Notes under the pieces: model-generated | What the model was told of the DNA's origin: nothing | What the model saw: only the letters and a program-made list of their open reading frames with translations | Databases searched by the model: none | Program-made: the position numbers and the translations under genes | Shown: positions 35,699-42,824 of the stretch, in pieces | How positions within the stretch are numbered: the stretch's first letter is position 1 | Layout of the letters: every line of letters starts with the position of its first letter | Source: Bacillus manliponensis | Lineage (GTDB): Bacteria > Bacillota > Bacilli > Bacillales > Bacillaceae_G | Reading direction: 5' to 3' | Length of the DNA: 64,000 bases | Assembly: GCF_000712595.1 (NCBI RefSeq) | Contig: NZ_JOTN01000005.1 | Coordinates: 1-64,000, forward strand

Positions 35699-35720
35699 TT
35701 AAGTAGGGGACCCCCCCTTA
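35699..35720 (+). promoter_or_regulatory. Extended -10 promoter and 5' hairpin of the leader transcript
   Basis: TGTTATACT at 35691-35699 is an extended -10 (TGN-TATACT). Immediately downstream AAGTAGGGG pairs with CCCCCCCTT. A hairpin at the very 5' end would stabilise the leader RNA. A clear -35 is not seen. Confidence 0.45.
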
Positions 35721-35747
35721 TCCGTTCTGTAAGGAGAGTGTGTTTTC

Positions 35748-35777
35748 ATGATTATTAAGTTCATTCGTTTACGCTAA
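35748..35777 (+). CDS. Leader peptide MIIKFIRLR
   Basis: A nine-codon frame with a strong AAGGAG site 11 bases upstream. It ends in Arg-Leu-Arg before the stop. Arg-X-Arg (+X+) motifs cause macrolide-dependent ribosome arrest in ErmD-type leader peptides. Hairpins between it and the hydrolase gene can be rearranged by a stalled ribosome. The role is inferred. Confidence 0.6.
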   Translation: MIIKFIRLR

Positions 35778-35782
35778 TTTCA

Positions 35783-35878
35783 GGTACAGTTCATCTTTAC
35801 TCATTCATTTTTCCATAAAATGAATAGGTTTATTTGAGTGTACCTTATTCAAATTTACCAAATTCGAATGAAATGAGG
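35783..35878 (+). promoter_or_regulatory. Attenuator-like RNA structures before the alpha/beta hydrolase
   Basis: GGTACA (35783) pairs with TGTACC (35839), enclosing a 9-bp hairpin ATTCATTTT/AAAATGAAT (35803-35825). CGAATGAA (35865-35872), just before the ATGAGG ribosome binding site, is exactly complementary to TTCATTCG (35760-35767) inside the leader peptide codons, and the site itself can pair with CTCATT at 35800. The alternatives would depend on where a ribosome stalls on the leader. Confidence 0.5.
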
Positions 35879-35886
35879 AACGAACT

Positions 35887-36750
35887 ATGACTGAAAAGAT
35901 ATTTGAAATTAACGGAATTAATATATGTACAGAGAGCTTTGGAGATTCAACGCAACCAGCAGTTTTATTGATAAATGGCGCTATGAATTCAATGGTTTAT
36001 TGGGATGAAGAATTCTGCCAGCGATTAGCTGATGGAGGAAGATATGTGATTCGATTTGATAATCGAGATGTCGGGCGCTCCACGACTTATGAGCCTGGTA
36101 CTTCTAATTATACTGTAATAGATATGGCAAACGATGCTATAGGGGTATTGGATGCCTATAATATTGATCGAGTGCACATTGTTGGAATGTCGTTAGGTGG
36201 TATGATCGCTCAAGTTGTTGCGTTCAATAATCCTCACAAAGTTCTAAGCATGACTGCAATTTCATCAAGTCTTTTTGGATCTGATGACAATGACAGAGGT
36301 TTACCTGAGATAGATGAGAGTTTATTTGCTTATCATGCGAAGGGAGCCACATTAGACTGGTCGGATGAAGAATCAGTTATCAACTATTTAGTTGAAGGTT
36401 CAAAAATGCTATGTGGTTCAAATCACACATTTGATGAGAAAAGAGCTCGTAAACTAACAACACAAGACTTTAAACGAGCAAATAGCTTACTCAGTATGTT
36501 TAATCATGCAATGCTTACAGGCGATGAGTATTATGAAGATAAAATTAAAGAAATAAATGCTCCAGCATTGGTAATCCATGGTACAGACGATATCATTCTT
36601 CCTTATGAACATGGCGTAGCACTTTCTAAAGAACTACCCAATGCATCATTATTAACACTAGAAGGGACCGGTCACGAAATTCACTTTGATGACTGGGATA
36701 AAATAATTCATGCTATTTTAAAACATACTTCAAGTGTGAGAACATTATAA
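35887..36750 (+). CDS. Alpha/beta hydrolase, candidate antibiotic-inactivating esterase
   Basis: A 287-residue hydrolase. The nucleophile is Ser102 in VGMSLGGM, the acid Asp234 or Asp235 in HGTDDIILP, and the base His263 in GTGHEIHF. FDNRDVGRST and YTVIDMANDAIGVLDAY are strongly conserved in a group of esterases that, as I recall, includes the macrolide esterase EstT. The leader peptide in front, with a macrolide-arrest-type motif, is consistent with an inducible resistance enzyme. Without a search, a general serine esterase remains possible. Gene length is normal and two hairpin terminators follow. Confidence 0.8.
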   Translation: MTEKIFEINGINICTESFGDSTQPAVLLINGAMNSMVYWDEEFCQRLADGGRYVIRFDNRDVGRSTTYEPGTSNYTVIDMANDAIGVLDAYNIDRVHIVGMSLGGMIAQVVAFNNPHKVLSMTAISSSLFGSDDNDRGLPEIDESLFAYHAKGATLDWSDEESVINYLVEGSKMLCGSNHTFDEKRARKLTTQDFKRANSLLSMFNHAMLTGDEYYEDKIKEINAPALVIHGTDDIILPYEHGVALSKELPNASLLTLEGTGHEIHFDDWDKIIHAILKHTSSVRTL

Positions 36751-36825
36751 AACTGGATCATTAAATAACCTATAAAGGGCTATAAACAAAGCCCTTTATA
36801 CTATATATGTGTTTGTAGAGTTAAT

Positions 36826-36873
36826 AAAAGCCGAAATGCCTATTTTTTATGAAGAAGGTATTTCGGCTTTTTT
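36826..36873 (+). terminator. Terminator downstream of the hydrolase
   Basis: AAAAGCCGAAATGCC pairs with GGTATTTCGGCTTTTTT. A second stem, TATAAAGGGCT/AGCCCTTTATA, lies at 36771-36802 without a T-run. Confidence 0.8.
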
Positions 36874-36913
36874 ATCAGATATAGAATCCACTAGGGATCA
36901 TCCATTTCATATA

Positions 36914-37297
36914 TTATTTAAGTTTGTCTGAGGTTATTCTTAAATAATAGCCATCTGGATCTACAATACGAAAATCTTTCATTCCCCAAGATTGAATTTT
37001 AAGTTTAGATTGTATTGGATAATTTTTTCCTAGAACATGCTGATATAATTGTTCAATATCATCAGAAACTATGATTATTTCAACACCTTTACCCTTAGGG
37101 GTTAGTCCACCTCTTTTTAAATAATGCTCCTCATCAAGAATATAGTCGGGAGTTAATAGTAAAGAAAAATTCCCTTGTTTCATCATAGCGCTAGTAGCAG
37201 TCCTTTTAGAGAATGTAACATTAAGAATCTCCTCGTAAAATTCAATAGAACTCTGTAGTTTTTTAACAAATAATTCTAGGCGGAACTCCAACTGCAT
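36914..37297 (-). CDS. VOC (glyoxalase-like) family protein
   Basis: A 127-residue VOC protein with the fold markers RLELFVKKLQSSIEFYEEILNVTF at the start and WGMKDFRIVDPDGYYLRI at the end. Metal residues are incomplete: the first strand has Glu rather than His. It may therefore bind a ligand rather than catalyse a metal-dependent reaction. Isolated gene, with an AAGTGAGATG context before the start. Substrate unknown. Confidence 0.75.
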   Translation of the reverse strand: MQLEFRLELFVKKLQSSIEFYEEILNVTFSKRTATSAMMKQGNFSLLLTPDYILDEEHYLKRGGLTPKGKGVEIIIVSDDIEQLYQHVLGKNYPIQSKLKIQSWGMKDFRIVDPDGYYLRITSDKLK

Positions 37298-37598
37298 TCA
37301 TCTCACTTTCTAAGACATCTTTTCTTATTAAAGACTAGGATTTTTTTATTTGAACAATAACGCTGAAATACTCTTGTCATTATAATATTAGTAAATATAT
37401 TTTTAAGCATTCTACTTTTGTACAATATTTCTATCGAACAAAAGTATTAAAAATTTGATTATAAGGGAGGGGTTATTTGAGTGCAAAAATCAAATGAAAA
37501 TAGAGGGATTAGTCTTAAATACTAAACCCTCTATCCTTTATATAAGAAACCAATAAAGTCATATCAAAAATATACCCCATCAAAAAAGATGAAATCTC
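37298..37598. other. Intergenic region with a hairpin and a six-codon frame
   Basis: AAGGGAGGGG at about 37465 is followed by TTGAGTGCAAAAATCAAATGA (six codons), then the stem AGAGGG/CCCTCT at 37502-37534. It may be the beginning of a lost gene plus its terminator. No other coding sequence is seen. Confidence 0.35.
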
Positions 37599-37740
37599 TT
37601 AAAATTTCTCAATCTTACTCATAACATTTTTTAATAGATCAACAGAGCCTAATACATCAGTATCAAGTTCTAGACTATGGTTTGCATTCGGTATTAATGT
37701 AGAAATAATATGTTCATTGTTTCCCACCTTAATGTCCCGT
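37599..37740 (-). pseudogene. C-terminal fragment of an alpha/beta hydrolase
   Basis: A 45-codon frame ends with STLIPNANHSLELDTDVLGSVDLLKNVMSKIEKF and a stop. NANHSLE carries the catalytic His position of alpha/beta hydrolases (dienelactone- or YqiA-like). The nucleophile and acid portions are absent, and there is no start signal. It is a decayed remnant. Confidence 0.55.
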
Positions 37741-37804
37741 TATTTCAATTATTCTATTTTCATTGCTTTTAATCCTTGTATTGATTTTTATAGGAACTAT
37801 AATG

Positions 37805-37847
37805 TAAAAAGCAGCAGTTGCTTTATACATTCAACTGCTGCTTTTTT
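37805..37847. terminator. Terminator
   Basis: AAAAAGCAGCAGTTG pairs with CAACTGCTGCTTTTTT around CTTTATACATT. It ends remnants upstream and insulates the hflX promoter. Confidence 0.8.
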
Positions 37848-37989
37848 GATATAGATCTATTTTTAATAACCTATCGAATCGACGTTATAATATTCTTTTA
37901 GTATACATTAAATGACGGTGCTTTTATTTTCTTCATCTAAGGAAACGGTAGTTATGTTGCTGAAACCCGATATAAAAAATGTATTCGCA

Positions 37990-38018
37990 TTGTACAAAAT
38001 AAGAACATATGCTACACT
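37990..38018 (+). promoter_or_regulatory. hflX promoter
   Basis: TTGTAC (-35) and TACACT (-10) are separated by exactly 17 bases. A transcript would begin about 25 bases before the first leader peptide. Confidence 0.6.
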
Positions 38019-38043
38019 GTATGTAACTTTTAATGAACGGAGG

Positions 38044-38162
38044 GGTTCCTAGTGATTTTAAACAGATTACGTCCAGATACTTTGTGCTAACAATTGAATA
38101 GCGCTGAAAGGCTCTGTCTGTGTGCAGAGTAAACGGGATTGGTCTGTCTCTTACTAGGAACC
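38044..38162 (+). promoter_or_regulatory. hflX leader: long-range stem covering the first leader peptide start
   Basis: GGTTCCTAGT (38044-38053), which overlaps the ribosome binding site and GTG start of the first leader peptide, is perfectly complementary to ACTAGGAACC (38153-38162), 10 bp. Translation of the leader would compete with this stem, and the stem lies directly before the first terminator. Confidence 0.6.
38052..38090 (+). CDS. hflX leader peptide MILNRLRPDTLC
   Basis: A 12-residue frame (GTG start) with an ACGGAGGGG site. Residues 5-7 are Arg-Leu-Arg, the +X+ motif at which macrolide-bound ribosomes arrest in ErmD-type leaders. Attenuation of hflX by ribosome-targeting antibiotics has been described in Listeria, to my knowledge. 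It probably couples drug-induced stalling to readthrough of the terminators downstream. Confidence 0.65.
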   Translation: MILNRLRPDTLC

Positions 38163-38177
38163 TTATTTGAATATATA

Positions 38178-38218
38178 CAAAAAGGAGGAGGACGAATATG
38201 CCTTCTTTTTGTTTTGTC
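38178..38218 (+). terminator. First attenuator terminator in the hflX leader
   Basis: CAAAAAGGAGG pairs, with one mismatch, with CCTTCTTTTTG and is followed by TTTTGTCT. It contains the ribosome binding site and start of the second leader peptide. Confidence 0.65.
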
Positions 38219-38221
38219 TAA
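38198..38221 (+). CDS. Second hflX leader peptide MPSFCFV
   Basis: A seven-codon frame preceded by GGAGGAGG, one of the strongest ribosome binding sites in the window. It lies within the terminator hairpin. A ribosome translating it would open the hairpin and favour readthrough. Confidence 0.5.
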   Translation: MPSFCFV

Positions 38222-38301
38222 AAACAAAATATGGTGATGAGGACGATTCTTTTCATTTGTGAATGCGAATCCGTGTATATGTTGTATTCTCATCCGTTTT
38301 A

Positions 38302-38333
38302 CAAAAACACAGGCAGCGGCTTGTGTTTTTTAT
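38302..38333 (+). terminator. Second attenuator terminator in the hflX leader
   Basis: CAAAAACACAGGC pairs with GGCTTGTGTTTTT (loop AGC), followed by TTT. It lies 29 bases before the hflX start, so full-length hflX mRNA requires readthrough. Confidence 0.7.
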
Positions 38334-38361
38334 ATTACGTAATCGAAATGGAGGAATTCGT

Positions 38362-39621
38362 GTGGAAGAACTAGTACAAAAAGCGATATTAGTAGGAGTA
38401 AATTTAGGTGGTCAAGGTAATTTTGAATATTCAATGGAGGAACTTGCAAATTTAACAGAAGCATGTGATGTAGAGGTTGTTGGTCAAGTGACACAAAATT
38501 TGCAACGTGTAAATCCATCTCATTATATTGGAACAGGGAAAATTGAAGAGGTGTCAGCGTTTATAAAAGAAGCGGATGCAAATCTTGTCATTTTTAATGA
38601 TGAATTATCACCATCACAAATTCGAAATTTAGAAGCGGAATTAGATTGTAAAGTCATCGACCGTACGATTTTAATTTTAGATATTTTTGCGCAGCGTGCG
38701 AAAACGAAAGAAGCACAGTTGCAGGTAGAAGTAGCACACCTGCAGTATATGATGCCTCGTTTAATTGGTCTTCGTGAGTCACTTGGAAGACAAAGCGGCG
38801 GCGTCGGTACGAAAAATAAAGGGGTCGGTGAGAAGAAGCTAGAGCTAGATCGCCGAAAAATTGAAGAGCAAATCTCAGCTTTAAATAAAGAATTAGAAGC
38901 ATTAACACATCATAGACAAACGCAAAGAAAGCAGCGTAAGAAAAAGGATATGCCTGTTGTTGCGTTAGTTGGATATACGAATGCTGGTAAGTCAACGATG
39001 ATGAATGCAATGCTTGAAATGTTTAACGAGTCTATTGAGAAACAAGTATTTGAGAAAGATATGTTATTTGCGACGTTAGAAACATCAGTACGTAACATTC
39101 AATTACCAGATCAAAAATCATTCCTACTGACGGATACAGTCGGATTTGTTAGTAAGCTTCCGCATCATCTTGTGAAAGCTTTCCGCTCTACATTAGAAGA
39201 AGTGGCTGAAGCCGATTTGCTTATCCATGTGGTTGATTATTCGAACCCAAATTATGAGCAGTTAATTGAGATTACAAATGAAACATTGCGAAAAATTGGT
39301 GTTGATAATATTCAAACAATCTATGCTTACAATAAATCAGACATGATGGACATTGAAATTCCGCAAGTGCAAGAAGAACGCGTGTATATGTCAGCGAAAA
39401 AGCAAGTTGGTGTTGATGAATTAGTACAACTCATTCGTACACATATTTACACAGACTATACACAGTGTGACATGTTAATCCCATATGATCAAGGACAATT
39501 GGTTTCATACTTTAACGAACATGCTCATGTGTTAGAAACGAGTTATGAAAATGAAGGAACAAAAATTACAGTTGAATGTAAAAATAGTGATTTTGAAAAG
39601 TATAAGTGTTATGTAATGTAG
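38362..39621 (+). CDS. hflX: Ribosome-splitting GTPase HflX
   Basis: A 419-residue GTPase that binds stalled or hibernating 70S ribosomes and splits them. The N-terminal HflX domain holds DLVIFNDELSPSQIRNLE (written here as LVIFNDELSPSQIRN) and the signature PRLIGLRESLGRQSGGVGTKNKG. The G-domain has VALVGYTNAGKST (G1), DTVGFVSKLP (G3) and YNKSDM (G4). The GTG at 38362 is chosen since GGAGGAATT precedes it and the length then matches B. subtilis HflX. The long leader with two small ORFs and two terminators suggests induction by ribosome stalling. Confidence 0.95.
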   Translation: MEELVQKAILVGVNLGGQGNFEYSMEELANLTEACDVEVVGQVTQNLQRVNPSHYIGTGKIEEVSAFIKEADANLVIFNDELSPSQIRNLEAELDCKVIDRTILILDIFAQRAKTKEAQLQVEVAHLQYMMPRLIGLRESLGRQSGGVGTKNKGVGEKKLELDRRKIEEQISALNKELEALTHHRQTQRKQRKKKDMPVVALVGYTNAGKSTMMNAMLEMFNESIEKQVFEKDMLFATLETSVRNIQLPDQKSFLLTDTVGFVSKLPHHLVKAFRSTLEEVAEADLLIHVVDYSNPNYEQLIEITNETLRKIGVDNIQTIYAYNKSDMMDIEIPQVQEERVYMSAKKQVGVDELVQLIRTHIYTDYTQCDMLIPYDQGQLVSYFNEHAHVLETSYENEGTKITVECKNSDFEKYKCYVM

Positions 39622-39632
39622 TAGTAAGGAAG

Positions 39633-39664
39633 TTGTCTTAACGAATTGTTAAGACAATTTTTTT
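39633..39664 (+). terminator. Terminator of hflX
   Basis: TTGTCTTAAC pairs with GTTAAGACAA and is followed by seven T. The TTTAT boundary of a bcr1 copy lies inside this T-tract. Confidence 0.85.
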
Positions 39665-39809
39665 ATCCCGCATTAACGGGCTGTAAGACTCCCACCTCAA
39701 AACTTGAGAAAAAGCGAAGAAGTTTAGGTGGGAGATTAACAGCCCATAAAAGCCCGATTGGTTCAACTAACACTCAGTGGGGTCCCCACTGAGTGAAGTT
39801 TCACTTTAT
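39662..39809 (+). repeat. bcr1-like repeat, copy 5
   Basis: A 148-bp copy bounded by TTTAT, with CATTAACGGGCTGTAAGACTCCC, AGGTGGGAGATTAACAGCCC, CACTCAGTGGGGTCCCC and GTTTCACTTTAT. The second stem is shortened relative to other copies. It is inserted in the hflX terminator tail. Confidence 0.9.
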
Positions 39810-39939
39810 TTGCAAGTGCTCTTACTGGAAAAAGTGAAGAAAGAGGTATAGAATATAATTTGTTTAAAAAATCAGAAATTATTTCAGCAAGTGTAATAAT
39901 TTCGTACTACGTTGTTAGAAAAGAAAGAGGGGATGGAGG

Positions 39940-41154
39940 ATGCAAGCTGTTACGAAGCAGGAAGTAACAAGTGTGCCAACGATGTATCGTATTTTATTTG
40001 CGATTAGTTTTGGTCATTTTTTAAATGATTCGATGCAGGCGGTTGTACCGGCGTTATTTCCGATTTTAGCAAAGTCGATGAACTTATCTTATATGCAAGT
40101 TGGATGGATTGCATTTGCGTTAAATATGATTTCTTCGGTTATGCAGCCTGTTTTCGGGATGTACTCAGATAAGAAGCCGTCACCATTTTTATTACCGCTC
40201 GGTATGTTCTCAAGTATGATTGGAATGGTGGGAATTGCGTTTGCGCCGAATTTTATTGTTGTCATTTTATCAGTATTATTTATAGGAATTGGTTCAGCTG
40301 TGTTTCATCCAGAAGGGTCACGTGTTGCTTATATGGCTGCTGGTACGAAGCGTGGATTAGCACAGTCTATTTATCAAGTTGGTGGGAATACCGGACATTC
40401 GCTTGCGCCGGTATTTACGGCACTTATCTTTGTGCCGCTTGGTCAAATTGGTGCACTTGGGTTTACGGCATTTGCAGCAGTTGGTATCGTACTTCTTATG
40501 TTCGTTTCCAATTGGTATAAAAATGAACTAGAGCAAGGGGCAGTTTTACGAAAGAAACGTGCCAAGATAGAAGCGAAAACAGCAATCGTGAGTAAACATA
40601 TTACATTTGTTATTATACTTCTTGTCTTTTTAACATTTGTTCGCTCATGGTATAGCGCCGGAATCGGAAACTTTTATCAGTTTTATTTAATCGATCATTA
40701 CGGGTTATCGATTAAAAATGCACAGTATTATGTATTTGCATTTATGGTAGCTGGTGTACTTGGTACATTTTTTGGCGGGCCACTTGCAGACCGTTTTGGA
40801 AAGAAGAATTTGATTGTGTTCTCAATGCTTGGTTCTGCTCCACTTGCTTTATTATTACCACACGTTTCACTTATGTGGGTCATCCCATTATTTATAGGAA
40901 TTGGGTTTATTAGTTCAAGTAGTTTTAGTGTAATCGTTGTCTATGCGCAAGAACTTGTACCAGGAAAAGTTGGGATGGTATCGGGTTTAATTGTTGGCCT
41001 TGCATTTGGTCTTGGTGCATTAGGAGCTGTTATACTTGGTACACTAGCGGACGTATATAGTTTATATTTCATCATGGTATTTTGTAGTGTGCTGCCACTT
41101 ATCGGACTTACTTCGTTGTTGTTACCAAATGACCGTAAACAAATAGTAGAGTAG
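39940..41154 (+). CDS. Fsr-type MFS transporter (fosmidomycin resistance-like)
   Basis: A 404-residue, 12-helix transporter. The N-terminal FAISFGHFLNDSMQAVVPALFPIL and VFHPEGSRVAYMAAG are the characteristic motifs of the fosmidomycin-resistance protein Fsr. The second-half signature is GGPLADRFGKKNLI. It probably exports a phosphonate or similar drug. AGGGGATGGAGG precedes the start. cysK begins 10 bases after the stop, suggesting one transcript. Confidence 0.85.
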   Translation: MQAVTKQEVTSVPTMYRILFAISFGHFLNDSMQAVVPALFPILAKSMNLSYMQVGWIAFALNMISSVMQPVFGMYSDKKPSPFLLPLGMFSSMIGMVGIAFAPNFIVVILSVLFIGIGSAVFHPEGSRVAYMAAGTKRGLAQSIYQVGGNTGHSLAPVFTALIFVPLGQIGALGFTAFAAVGIVLLMFVSNWYKNELEQGAVLRKKRAKIEAKTAIVSKHITFVIILLVFLTFVRSWYSAGIGNFYQFYLIDHYGLSIKNAQYYVFAFMVAGVLGTFFGGPLADRFGKKNLIVFSMLGSAPLALLLPHVSLMWVIPLFIGIGFISSSSFSVIVVYAQELVPGKVGMVSGLIVGLAFGLGALGAVILGTLADVYSLYFIMVFCSVLPLIGLTSLLLPNDRKQIVE

Positions 41155-41164
41155 GAGATAGCGA

Positions 41165-42082
41165 ATGGAACAGTATAATAATATTACAGAGTTAATTGGA
41201 AATACGCCAGTTGTAAAGTTAGCACGGATTGTGCCAGATGGAGCGGCAGATGTATATGTAAAGCTTGAAATGTTTAACCCATCTCGAAGTGTAAAAGACC
41301 GTGCTGCATACAATTTAATTCAAAGTGCGGAAGAACAAGGGATTATTCGAAAAGGAGATACAATTATTGAACCAACAAGTGGTAATACTGGGATTGGCCT
41401 CGCGATGAATGCAGCTGCAAAAGGGTATAAAGTAATTCTTGTTATGCCAGACAACATGTCACAGGAGCGCATTAACTTATTAAAAGCGTATGGAGCAGAA
41501 GTGGTACTGACGCCAGCAGAGGAGCGTATGCCGGGTGCAATTAAAAAAGCGCTTCAGCTGCAAGAGGGAATTCCAAATAGCTTTATTCCGCAGCAATTTG
41601 AAAATAGAGCAAACCCTGACATACATCGCTACACAACAGCAGTCGAAATTTATAATCAAATGGAAGGGCAGCTTGATGCCTTTGTTGCGACGGCTGGAAC
41701 AGGTGGCACAATTACAGGAACAGGTGAAGCGTTAAAAGAAAAACTACCAAACTTGTATATTGCGGTTGTTGAACCAAAGGGGTCTCCTGTATTATCAGGT
41801 GGTGTACCTGGCCCACATAAACTAGTTGGAACAAGTCCGGGATTTATTCCGAAAAACTTAAATACAGCTATTTACGATGAAATCTTCCAAATTGCTGATG
41901 AAGAGGCGCTGCATACGATGCGCTCTCTAGCAAAACAAGAAGGGATTTTAGTTGGACCATCTTCAGGTGCAAGTGTATTTGCAGCAATTACACTTGCCGA
42001 GCGGTTAGGTGCTGGTAAGAAAGTGTTATGTATTGCACCAGATACAGGAGAGCGTTATTTAAGCATGGGGCTGTTTGAATGA
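41165..42082 (+). CDS. cysK: Cysteine synthase (O-acetylserine sulfhydrylase)
   Basis: A 305-residue PLP enzyme that makes cysteine from O-acetylserine and sulfide. The PLP lysine is Lys44 in NPSRSVKDRAA, the substrate loop is EPTSGNTGIGLA, and the phosphate-binding loop is TAGTGGTITGTGEALK. The C-terminal GPSSGASVFAA is also conserved. It follows the Fsr-type transporter with a GTAGGAGAT site. Related cystathionine-beta-synthase paralogs exist in Bacillus, but the motifs favour CysK-type. Confidence 0.9.
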   Translation: MEQYNNITELIGNTPVVKLARIVPDGAADVYVKLEMFNPSRSVKDRAAYNLIQSAEEQGIIRKGDTIIEPTSGNTGIGLAMNAAAKGYKVILVMPDNMSQERINLLKAYGAEVVLTPAEERMPGAIKKALQLQEGIPNSFIPQQFENRANPDIHRYTTAVEIYNQMEGQLDAFVATAGTGGTITGTGEALKEKLPNLYIAVVEPKGSPVLSGGVPGPHKLVGTSPGFIPKNLNTAIYDEIFQIADEEALHTMRSLAKQEGILVGPSSGASVFAAITLAERLGAGKKVLCIAPDTGERYLSMGLFE

Positions 42083-42095
42083 ATAGAAAAAATAT

Positions 42096-42571
42096 TTGAC
42101 ATATAAAAAAATGTATGATAAAACTAGTAATGATTAATTCGGAAAACATATATTGTTAGGCGATGAAAGGAAGCAGTAGTGAAAATCTCCCTATTTCAGA
42201 GAGCTGATGGTTGGTGTGAATCAGTATATAGATTGTTCATGAAATTCGTCCTGGAGCATCTTTCATAAATCTCAGTGTATGAGGAAGTGAAAGACGGTAG
42301 CTATACCGTTATCAAATGAAGTGGTGAAGAATATTTTCACAACTAGGGTGGTACCGCGATATAATCGTCCCTACGTATTTACGTAGGGACGTTTTTTATT
42401 CCGTTCTATCTTTGTTGTGTCTTCATAACTAGGGTGGTACCGCGATATATAATCGTCCCTACGTATTTACGTAGGGGCATTTTTTATTTCGGTAGTATAA
42501 TAGTTTTCTTCACAACTAGGGTGGTACCGCGATATATGATCGTCCCTACGTTTACGTAGGGGCGTTTTTTT
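42096..42571 (+). promoter_or_regulatory. T-box leader with three tandem antiterminator/terminator modules
   Basis: TTGACA at 42096 starts a leader whose stem I carries the AGTA bulge (AGCAGTAG, about 42168) and a candidate specifier TTC followed by G (in GAAATTCGTCC), suggesting tRNA-Phe. The AGGGTGGTACCGCG box occurs three times, at 42345, 42431 and 42518, each followed by its own CGTCCCTACG..CGTAGGG terminator and T-run. Only one stem I is present. It precedes the NSS transporter gene. Confidence 0.85.
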
Positions 42572-42722
42572 ATTCCGCATTAACAGGATGTAAGACTCCC
42601 ACCTCAAAACGTAAGAAAAAGCGAAGAAGTTTAGGTGGGAGATTAACAGCCCGTAAAAGCCCGATTGGTCGGGCTAACAATCAGTAGGGGAAATATTCTT
42701 ATTGATTGAATTTTCAATTTAT
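42569..42722 (+). repeat. bcr1-like repeat, copy 6
   Basis: A 154-bp copy bounded by TTTAT, with GGATGTAAGACTCCCACCTC, AGGTGGGAGATTAACAGCCC, CCCGATTGGTCGGGCT and a changed end GAATTTTCAATTTAT. It begins in the T-tract of the third T-box terminator and separates it from the transporter gene. Confidence 0.88.
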
Positions 42723-42824
42723 TTTTCGGAAGGGTGTGATTATAGAAGGAAAAAGGTGTCATAAAAGTAGAATAGTAGTAGAAATGAAGTGCGAAATTTG
42801 GAGAAAAAGAGAGGAGAGATAACA

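Noticed and set aside
42345-42571. Three separate T-box riboswitches
   Set aside because: Only one specifier stem (stem I) is present. The second and third copies are antiterminator/terminator modules only.
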